Positions 1 through 8,803 of a DNA stretch of 64,000 bases are shown here, in pieces (position 1 is the stretch's first letter; each line of letters begins with the position of its first letter). This stretch comes from Lotus japonicus. Its lineage: Eukaryota; Streptophyta; Magnoliopsida; Fabales; Fabaceae. Position numbers and translations under genes: made by a program. The notes beneath the pieces are model-generated. The model had not been told where the DNA came from, searched no databases, and was given only the letters and a program-made list of their open reading frames with translations. The stretch lies in the NCBI RefSeq assembly GCF_012489685.1, contig NC_080041.1:29749780-29813779 (forward strand), read 5' to 3'.

Positions 1-401
1 GGAAAAATGAGTCTTTTGCAAGTATTTTCCTTTTCTGGCTAGGTTTTATGAGTGAGGGATTTTAGGGATTTTGATTCCTTGACTTTCAATTAATGAGGGA
101 TCAATATTTGAGTTTTTAAAACCTTCAAGGATCTTCTCATATCTGATTGAAAACCTTTTGGATTAGATTTATATATTCTAAAAGATTAAGGATTTAAATG
201 ATAGTTTTAAAAGGGATTTAATTAGGAAAAGTTTTGCAAAAACCCTAGTGTGTGTGTGTGGCCGCTAGCCATATATAGGAGAAAAGGGGGGAGATTTTAT
301 TTTTCTTCCTCAAGTCTAGAGAGCTGAAATAGAAAGGCCCCCAAACATACTTCTTTCACGTTAAAACTTCTTCAGAAAAATGTAGGCTTTTGTGAGAGAC
401 A

Positions 402-453
<52 letters not shown>

Positions 454-849
454 GTGAGGCTAGTCAAGGAAGGAGAAGAGGCGTGAAGCTAAGAAAGGCA
501 AGGAGAGGAGACCGTGATCATCTTCTTCAACCATTCATCTTTCTTCTTCAATATCTAGACAAAGGTGAGGGCTTTTCCGGTCTTGGGTAGAGTCTAGGCT
601 ATGTGCCAAATGAATCTTGTTCTATGAGTGCAAAACCTTGTATGATTGGTGATAGGTTGTCTCTCTAACATGTAAAAACTTTGTATGATGAGTAGAGCCT
701 TTTCTTGAACATGTTTTAGGGCCAAAGTTTATATTTTTACTTTCTCTAAAGGTTTGATGCCATCATCTATGAAAATTCTTAGGCGAAGTCATGCCAAACT
801 TGATGAATATCCTTGAATCTGTGTTGATAGTCTATATAATGCGTTTTGA
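1..849. other. AT-rich repeat-like sequence, no gene
   Basis: No ORF of note. A TATA-like CCATATATAG at about 268-277 is followed by a purine-rich and then CT-rich stretch, an arrangement seen at plant LTR promoter and leader boundaries. It could be the end of an LTR whose other copy is outside the window. No terminal repeats or target duplication could be found. Confidence 0.25.
411..451. repeat. (GA)n microsatellite
   Basis: An uninterrupted run of about 20 GA dinucleotides, with imperfect GA just before it. GA tracts are common in plant 5' leaders and can bind BBR/BPC-type GAGA factors; no role is claimed here. Confidence 0.9.
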
Positions 850-854
850 ATGTA

Positions 855-1478
855 TTATGTGATGAGGTTTGACGAACCAATGCCCCAATGTATTATGCGT
901 TTTGATAGTCTCAATCTTGCGAACCAATGGTTTGACGAGGTAACCACGAGAGGAACATATGCCCCAAGGCGAGTCAGAGTCGTGGAGGCAGGCTCCTCCT
1001 TCGGCTCAACGAGCCTCGAAGATGACGCAACTTCAGTAGGGTCCACAACAACAGGCGGTGTCGTTCCAGACGGTGTCACAGCAACAACACCGATCTCGGA
1101 AGGATCCTCCTCATCAGATAACAACGGCGATAATGACGACGGTGGCGTAAGTGGTCGCAATTCAGTGCCTGGTCCAAAGTAAACCATCAGCGGCAGGTCA
1201 AAGGCAACGATGTACTTCCGCAGAACTCCAGTAGTCATGTCTCCATGGTTATCAATCACATCCTCCATCACTCTCGCTCAGTACGTCGCTCGGTGGTTGG
1301 CAGGGTCCAAATCCCAAGCGACAGGGTCAACTCTATCAATCAGCTTGTTCTTGATTCCCCCGGACGGGCGAACTTGCGTAAACCACTTCCCCAGCGACAT
1401 CTGGGAGTTTGCCGACCGCCCAAACACAAACAATACACACAAGGGAAGGCGCGAGGGTCAACTCACAGAATAGGGTAG
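855..1478 (-). pseudogene. unrecognised coding-like fragment
   Basis: The minus strand has an open stretch (1271 to 855) that starts at MMEDVIDNH and continues through an acidic, Pro/Thr/Ser-rich segment. One in-frame TGA separates it from an upstream stretch in the same frame containing KWFTQVRPSGG and DPVAWDLDPANH. The overlapping plus-strand frame is also partly open. The local GC content is higher than in the flanks, which hints at a decayed coding region. I do not recognise the family. Since the flanks are repeat-like, a retrotransposon or captured-gene relic is the simplest reading. Confidence 0.2.
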
Positions 1479-1479
1479 A

Positions 1480-4375
1480 TAATAAAGAGAACAAGTAGAG
1501 TATGAGGGTAGATATATATAGGTTCGATAAATGTTATCATGACATATATATCAATACATCATCAACTACTAAATCAGCATGCATAAATCATCGATTCAGC
1601 AAAACATAATGATGTTTATCAACATCAAATCATCAAACTCATAACGATGTTTATCAACATCAAATCATCAAATGAATGATATGAAATACAGTGTCATGCT
1701 AAAATAATGCTCCGGACAGGCTAGACACGTGTGTACGAGTCGGTCTTTTCACCGGCCTTTGTGTTAACCATCAGACTCGGTGTCTCTTACAACCTAAATA
1801 TGTAGTCACTCTTAGTGATCTACGTGGAAACCTGATCTTTTGATCCCACTGGCTCCACCGAGGTTTGACATTCCGTCGTGTATCCTCAAACATGAATGAA
1901 TGATGCAATATGGTTATCCAAACATCGAATCATCCTCACACGTAAGAGTCTAGCTAAGAATATTGTCACTAAGATTCCCTAAGGTAATTGTCGAACTATC
2001 GACCTTGAATTCCTACAACGATAGAGTGCAAGCACTCTGGATTATTACTCGAATCTTCTAACTCATCACTCGGATGGTCGAACTGCTCTTAGAGCAAAAG
2101 GAGTGCATCGTACTTAGAAACTTATTGGTTTCCCCGACTTATCCCTTAGGTAGTCTAAACGTTATCTGCCGATTGGAAAAAGGTGCATAAGCACTCAGGG
2201 TCTTTCCCTAAACTAGGATCATCGACACTTCTCATATTCCTGAATCCTTATTCAAGCTCTAAGTCTTCTTCAATAATTTATCAATACTTTAAAGTGTTTG
2301 AATGTTGTTTAGTGTATTATTATTTTCATTTTTAAAATGGTTTATAATTCTATAAGTTCCAAGGTTTTCCCTTAAACCCGTGTAATTCCCGAGAAGGTCT
2401 CAATCTCCTAAAATAGCAAAGGTTCAGACCTTGGTCCGATCTCATGATCATTCTTCTAATGGTTTCAGTCACTGGCATGGCATAAACTCTCTTTATCCAT
2501 ACTCCGAGTCTCCGACGATATCACAATACAAACAGTCAGTACAACCCACTAACACATTTTCAGACATATCATCGTGTTCTACAATTAGCCACCTAGCACA
2601 TAAGCATGTGATTCAGTCAACATCAATCATAGAAAAATTCAAGCTAATAAACATATATGTCGGCTGAAGCCTTAGAACAAATTTCCCAATTCAGATCAAT
2701 CAATCAATATCAAATAGCCAAATAAACAAGTCAAAGTTATCGACGCCTAAATCATTATCTAGTAGAGTAAGTTGCCCTTACCGGTGTCTCTTCCAGCGTT
2801 ACCATCCTCGAGCTCCTCAAGCGAATCCTCAGCAGCTCTAAACGCTCCCAAGTCCAAACTCAAACCTTTGAGTAAAAACCAATTTACTCAGTCTGAATCA
2901 ATCACAACAACTTATACAGTTTTAACTAACGTTCGACGAAACTTTAGAAGTTTCAGAGTATGAGAATCTAGGACAAAAGACAAGTTTTACAAAATAAATA
3001 AAAACTCCCCCAAGCCCACATAGAGCTCTCGGCCACTCCCCCCTCTAATTGCGTTTCGAAGATTTTTCTTCGATCTAACTTGATTAATGGTAATCTAGGG
3101 GTATAGCTATGGTAAATCAATGCTCGGAAATTTCTTAGAATCTGCTAAGCTACTAGGTGCTTTTGGGTCCAAACTTTAAGCTAAAAACTCAAAGTTAAAA
3201 TTTTTAAAAACAAATTGACAGGGTTGTAGATCGTAGCGTTTAAAGAAACTAATCCTAAAGGCACAAGGTTAAGTCGTGAATTTTTGGTTCAAAAAGCGAA
3301 ACTTTGGTGAATATGGGTATTTCTACAGTTTTTCAGATCTACGACGACTCGATCGAAATCGGCGCGCATCGGTGATGAATATAGGTTTTTGGGTAGTAGT
3401 AGAAGGTATATCTAAAGAAAAGTCGAAGAAAAAAGATAGTTTTGGAAATTGCTCCAAACTTTGAGCACAGGAAGACATGGTTTAAAGCTACAGAAAGTGA
3501 AAACAATGTTATGGAATAGCAAGAATACCTCGCTGTCGATCCAAAGAAACTGAAATCGGGACGATCGGACAAGAACTCGCGAAGAAATCCTTCCCCTCTC
3601 TCTCTAGAACTCGCGACCTCTCTCTCTAGTTGGTGGGAAATGAGATATTTCTCATTTCCTGCCTTTTTATAGCGGATGCTCGAAAAGCAAACTTCGAGGT
3701 TTTTCGAAACCGATCATTCCGGTACCTCCGTCTTACGATAAGAAGGGAATATCTGGCGACACAATGCCAGAACTCCAAATAAAGTTCTCAGAATTAAAGA
3801 AAATGATTTAAACACAGTATTTGCCAAAATACGCCGGAAAACTACTTTTTGCAGTTGACGCCGGATGAAGAAACTTCCTTCTGAATAAATGTCGCAATTG
3901 CCGATAGAATTGTGATATCGCGGATGGAAACTTCGTTAAAAGCTTCGAATAGAAAAATGTTTCATTAAGGGTCTTAATTAAAGTCCCCGAGAGATTAATG
4001 CCTAGCTTCGACGGACTTCCAGGAAGCCAAACTTATCGTGTGAACAGTCCAGAGTTTCGTAGAGAAACAATGGTCATGGGAAAAATAAAGAGAGATTCTT
4101 TTTTTTTCTAAAGATTTTGAATTTCGCATAAATAGTGCTTTAAGAGTAGAAATAGCCTTTTTCGGACACTCTCGACATAAGTCGGGTGTTGAAATGGCTC
4201 GAACTGTGGTTTAAACTGTCTATGGTATAATCCTTAGTCAATTCATGAAATTTCTTCTTCATAAAGTCGTCCAAAATGGTAAACACTTGTCAAAGTTCCA
4301 TATGCATTACATCGGAAATCTAAGCGTGAATAAGAAAATAATTATTTAACATATCTTAAAAACTAGGGTCTTACA
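1480..4375 (-). mobile_element. probable chromovirus (Tekay/Del-like) LTR remnant
   Basis: The right edge, read on the minus strand, starts TGTAAGACCCTAG, the typical start of LTRs in legume Tekay/Del chromoviruses as I know them. A purine-rich GGGAGAAGT lies just outside, where a polypurine tract would sit if this is a 3' LTR. The body is long, AT-rich and without coding capacity, as expected for such LTRs. The left edge is a guess: no second copy lies in the window and no target duplication was found. Confidence 0.35.
1606..1675. repeat. 35-bp tandem duplication
   Basis: Two near-identical copies of a 35-bp unit beginning ATAAYGATGTTTATCAACAT, at 1606 and 1641, lie inside the probable LTR. 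Short direct duplications like this are common in long LTRs. Confidence 0.7.
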
Positions 4376-5298
4376 ACTTCTCCCAACAGCAAGTATTATG
4401 CATGACTTCTCCTAAGATCTTTTTCAAGATCAGTGGGTTTTACGGGTTTCTCTTCTCACAAGAGAGATTGTAGACTTTTACAGTGCTGAAGAACTATAAA
4501 GTGTTTGAAAAATATTTGACTCTTAAGAATACTTTGAGTTCTATATCTAGAGAGATTGGATAGAGGATTTGACTCTTTGGAATTTCTTTCTTAGACAATA
4601 AGGATTTGACGAATAATTCAGATGAAAATTTGTAGCTTATTTTCTCAAGTCTGAATATCTTCAAGTTGCCCTTTTATACTTCAAGTGCTGCTTGGATAGG
4701 TTGAGAGTCGTTGGAGCGTGTAGAGCATCTTGTGAAATAGCCGTTGGATCAAACAATCTTCTTGTTAAGTGCATTTAATGCCTTGTACTTCTTCGACGGA
4801 GACTTGTTGCTACAATGTGTATCTGTGCCAGCAATTGGTAGCGTCTTGAGCCTTGTTCCATTCGTTGTATGAGAGAAAGTGGAAACTGATTGTGACAACA
4901 TTGTACTTTTTTCATTGGACAAAGTGCTTTGTGAGATATCACGTGATTTCTTGCACTTGCTTTCTCTTCTTGATTGTCTGAGGATTCAAAATTGAATGAG
5001 CCACTCTTTCTCTAGACATTGCACTTCCTTTAATCTCACTTGAGACAGACAATGGTGATGATCTTCAATAACTCCAGTCTTCTCAGACGATCCACTGACA
5101 TTGATCTTCTGTTGCTTAGCGTCTCTTGACGTTTCTGATCTTCTTGCCTTCTTGATCTCCACTTTGTTCCTGGTCAGATAACGTAGTAGATTGAACTACC
5201 CTTTTCTTAGTTAGCCTTCTTTGAAGCCTTGGTCTGCTTTCTTTGCTTTGTGAGACGATCATCATATTTGTCTTTTCTTCATTCTGATAGTCTGCCAT
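4376..5298. other. repeat-like flank of the Tat insertion site
   Basis: A small minus-strand ORF whose ATG lies exactly in the GCCAT target duplication (5298 down to 5116) encodes a basic, polar ~60-aa peptide with no family I recognise. The rest is stop-rich in all frames. The text resembles Sirevirus LTR sequence in style (CT-rich leader, GTTGGA motifs) but I cannot prove it. Confidence 0.25.
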
Positions 5299-5618
5299 TG
5301 TTCTTGCCAAGAACATAGAGTCAAAACATAGTGCCAAGAGTGTGTGGAATGTGATCGGAGATCTTAGAGAGATGAGCTCTTAACCGCTTAGAGAGAGAGA
5401 ATATAACTGGATTTCTATATTGTTATTGCCAAATGAGCTAAGAGTCCCTTATAATTGGTAACCGTCCCCTATTTATAGATTTGGGGTTGGGCCTTTGCGC
5501 CTTTAATCTGTCTAAATGGGCCGGTTGGGCCTTGGGGAGAGCGGCCCAAGGCCCATGCATGTTCTGCGCCTAAGGCTGAGTCCCCTGGGCGAGGGACTCT
5601 AGGGTCTCGCCCAGTCCA
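5299..5618 (-). repeat. Tat element LTR (left; 3' LTR)
   Basis: 320 bp, bounded by TG and CA, and about 96% identical to the right copy. It starts with a perfect 17-bp palindrome, TGTTCTTGCCAAGAACA. A TATA-like TATTTATAG sits at about 5470-5478, and a G/C-rich segment lies near 5520-5610. Confidence 0.93.
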
Positions 5619-6173
5619 CAAGTCCACAAGACACCGAGCTCAAAGCATGAGAGCTAAGTGTGTCTTTAAATAGAAGAAACCAAGGCGAGAACTATGAAAG
5701 ACTAAACAATGATAAAACCTAAAGTTTTTAACAAAATGAAAAAACATTTGCCAACATGGCTGGAAGAACAAAGTCAAACACCTTCGTATTCTAAACTTTT
5801 CGCTGCACCATCATTTCCCTAGGCAAACTGAGTCCACAAGCAGTCCCAAGGCGATGACACTTGACCTACTCTCTTTGCCAGCACTGCGCATGTGCCCTAA
5901 ATCATGAGACTTTGATGGGTGTCGTGCGTTCGCCACGCGTTGCGCCCTGAAGTAGGTTTTAAGTCAGCAAATCCACTGAATCTCAACTGCCCCTTTCGAA
6001 ACGTATTTTCAGATCGTTTCAGAACCTGTCAATTTGAATTTGAGTCAATCAACATCCACTGTTACAGCTTTTCTCTTAATGCATCCTTCCCACTCCCCAA
6101 AATCTCGCAACCACTCTTACGTCTTTTCCTGGCGTCATGGGGCACGATCCCCCCCCTTCATGCCCCTACCCTT
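5619..6173 (+). other. Tat internal sequence upstream of the antisense gene
   Basis: Noncoding. The first ~50 bp (AGTCCACAAGACACCGAGCTC and onward) are nearly identical to the same position in the second Tat element (50327 onward), where the polypurine tract should be. The rest is CT-rich on the plus strand, like a promoter and leader for the plus-strand antisense gene that resumes at 18268 beyond copia-1. Confidence 0.5.
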
Positions 6174-7400
6174 TGAAGGTATGAAAAACGGTAGAAAGGG
6201 GGGTTTGAATAACGTTTTCAGTACAAAACTACCACCTTAAAGATTTTAACAAATCTTTTCGAGAACTAAGTGCAAAGGATAGAGATAGAAAAGCACACAA
6301 GGATTTTATCCTGGTTCACTTGATAAATCACTCAAGCTACTCCAGTCCACCCGTTAAGGTGATTTCTTCCTTCTTAGAATGAAGGCAATCCACTAATCAA
6401 GTAAGAGTTACAACTGCACTTGAAACCTACAAGTGACTAACAATTACACTGACTTAGCTCACACTAAGATTCACTCTCTTAGTCTTCTCTAGGATCCGAT
6501 CAACCTTGATCTCCTAAAGGAAAAATCAAACAACTGTTTGAGGTTGGTGTTTACAAGGGTTTGCTTCTGAATAAGCTGAGTGTAAACTAAATAAATTACA
6601 AGATGAAAGAAAGCTTAGAATATTTTGAATATCTTGCGCGTGTGTTGCTTCTTGTATTCACTTCTCTTCTTCTATTCTAGCCGCTTCTTTCAATCTTCAG
6701 CCTCTATATATACTCCAAGGATTAGGGTTGAGCGTTGCATGGAAATGCTACCGTTGGAGGGCAGTTCTGGAAAATCCAGCTTCTGCTGTGGCTGAGAACG
6801 TTAGGTAGGTCGTCAGGAAGGTACACTTGCTTTTGTACTTGGATAGCGACTTGACCTTTTAACCTAGGAGACTTCTGATCAGAGGAATGCTTCGTATTGG
6901 AACTTGTGAAGCCGGTTGATCAGAGTCAGAGGGAAAGCACAGATCCTCTGACCATTGTATCTTCTGATTCTGAACTCAGAGGGAAGAACATGGCCTTCAG
7001 AGTTTCTTGCTTCTGGACTTCAGAGTATCCACTATTCAGCTTCTGGATCTTCAGAGTCTTCTACACCATCAGAACATCTGAACCTTCAGTGTTTCTTGGT
7101 TGTCAGAGCTTCTGGATCATCAGAGCTTCTAGCGACTGAGTCCTCATCAGAGTTTGTATAGCTTCAGATCTTCTGAAGCTTTTCCACTGTTCATACTGAA
7201 CATGGTGAATGCGAAAGCGTTGCTTGGGTTACCCTTTATACACAGTGCTTCTGATTTGTGTGAAATTGAGTCAGGGTCAGAGCCTGTAAATAGCACACTC
7301 AGAAAAACACGTTAGAGTACCACAATTGTTCATATCAAAAGGTTAACTTGTAATCATCAAAACATAGAGTTGTACTACTAGATCAAAACTTGATCTTACA
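6174..7400 (-). repeat. copia-1 3' LTR
   Basis: 1227 bp, TG...CA. Read on the minus strand, U3 contains many CTCTGA boxes (6878-7285), followed by a TATA motif at 6704-6712. Open frames inside it, and the identical ones in the other LTR, are not genes. Confidence 0.97.
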
Positions 7401-7415
7401 ATCTCCCCCTTTTTG
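7401..7415 (-). other. copia-1 polypurine tract
   Basis: The minus strand reads CAAAAAGGGGGAGAT directly against the LTR start, the expected plus-strand primer for reverse transcription. Confidence 0.9.
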
Positions 7416-8142
7416 ATGATGACAAAACTAAGATTTTTGATGAACAATTCTTAAACATTAAACTGAATTCACTCAGAGTTTAGAGATATAGAATAAGACT
7501 TATCCTGATGTGAATAGTTTATCTTGCTCATTCTGAATTCAAGTCACTGCTTGATTCTGAGCTTAGCTCCCCCTGAATCTAATACTTGATGAAAACGTTA
7601 GTAAAGTCTAGATTCTGAGCTAAATCATATAAGAGTTCAGAGTGAAAAGCTTATGACATAGATGAAAAACGAATAATCAGAGCGCATAAGTGATCAGAGT
7701 CATGGACAAGGTATCAGAGTCTTGGGTATCAGAGTCAACTTAGAATCACTTCAGAAGAAGTGAAATGTATTCCTTGTATTTGCCCAGTGACACATCTATG
7801 GTCATGAAGGTGGAACTCTTAAAATCTCCAAAAGAAAAATAAGTCACACTAACACATCTTACACATCAAAAACTGGGTTTACTCCCCCTTTTTGTCATAA
7901 GCAAAAAGCTCGGGGTGTGAAAAACTTAGCTTGAAGTACAAGGTACTCCCCCTTAGAGAAGGTCTAAGTTGAAAGAAAATGAAGACGATGTAAGAATCAG
8001 AGTGAGGCGATAATAAATAGAAGAGTTAATGCAAGGGATGAACGTTTACCACCGGTCAAGTGAGTAAATAGAAGGGTCAGTTACCAAGTACTTAACCTCG
8101 AGAAACTGTAAGAGCATTAACTTTCAGAGAGAAAGTGAAGCC
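7416..8142. other. copia-1 noncoding region between 3' LTR and antisense ORF
   Basis: No ORF. It holds three further polypurine-like tracts on the minus strand (at 7567, 7882 and 7946) and many TCAGAG hexamers. Sequence is highly similar to 23114-23837 in copia-2, more so than the adjacent antisense ORFs are to each other. Confidence 0.7.
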
Positions 8143-8150
8143 TATATAAA
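8143..8150 (+). promoter_or_regulatory. TATA box of the copia-1 antisense ORF
   Basis: TATATAAA lies 53 bp before the plus-strand ATG at 8203, on the strand opposite to the element's own genes. The same box, with nearly identical flanks, is at the same distance in copia-2 (23838-23845). The spacing fits a transcript start about 25-30 bp downstream and a very short leader. Confidence 0.6.
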
Positions 8151-8202
8151 GCGTTGGAGAGAAAGGTAAGCTTCACATCTCGAATAATTTGCAGTAAGAA
8201 AA

Positions 8203-8595
8203 ATGGCATCATACAGAATGGCATTAGAAGAGCTCAGAAGGAAGGCGTTTGAGGAAGATATGTTCCTCAATATTAGGCATCCCGATGGTACAGAGACCAT
8301 ACAAGAGCTGACGAAGACACTGCTTGAAGAAGATCTTGGTCCAGAGATGGAGAAAGATCTGAAGGAGTTCCTCTGCTTCGTAGAAGAGATTCAGGAGCTT
8401 TGCCAGCGGGAGCTGAATCTGCTGGAAGAGAAGGAGACTGTGGAAAAGAGACTCAAGACGACAGAAGATAGTCTAGAAAAAGATGATCTGAGCATCAAAC
8501 TTGGCAACATAGAGTATGCATTGGATCGTCTGGAGAAGGAAAGAGTGGAGCAGCGCCAAGAATGCAGAAGAATGAGGAAGGATCCTCCATTCTAG
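8203..8595 (+). CDS. small antisense ORF of Sirevirus copia-1 (aORF), 130 aa
   Basis: Function unknown. The 130-aa product is strongly charged and predicted helical by eye: LEELRRKAFEED near the start, a middle rich in Leu, Glu and Lys (LLEEKE near residue 75) and a C-terminal tail ECRRMRKDPPF. There is no signal peptide, membrane segment or enzyme motif. It lies opposite to gag-pol and converges with the envelope-position ORF, ending 208 bp from it. The copia-2 copy (23897-24289) has exactly the same length and about 71% identical residues by my hand alignment, mostly conservative changes (K/R, D/E, I/V, L/M). A third homologue lies antisense in the Tat element (20827-21216). Constraint on the protein is inferred, not measured. 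Confidence 0.75.
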   Translation: MASYRMALEELRRKAFEEDMFLNIRHPDGTETIQELTKTLLEEDLGPEMEKDLKEFLCFVEEIQELCQRELNLLEEKETVEKRLKTTEDSLEKDDLSIKLGNIEYALDRLEKERVEQRQECRRMRKDPPF

Positions 8596-8803
8596 ATATA
8601 GGGAATAATGTATGATGGAAAGAGTTATGATGTAAACATAGAACAATTATGAATAACACAGGTTTTGCAAAACATTTGTGCCACAAATATATATAGATAT
8701 ATGCATATAGAATCACAAATGAACAAATTAAAGTAAGTAAATAAGCAGAGTTTAAATAAAACAACGTTAAATAAAAAGGAAGAAAAAGAAGAGATCCTAA
8801 AAA

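Noticed and set aside
6897..7161. Two overlapping ORFs in the LTR, repeated at 17764-18028
   Set aside because: Identical in both LTRs because the LTRs are duplicates; composition reflects TCAGAG repeats, no domain, and they run opposite to the LTR promoter.
8175..8198. Small intron (GGTAAG...TTTGCAG) before the antisense ORF
   Set aside because: Too short for a plant intron, and the acceptor side is changed in copia-2 (TTTCAG at a shifted place).
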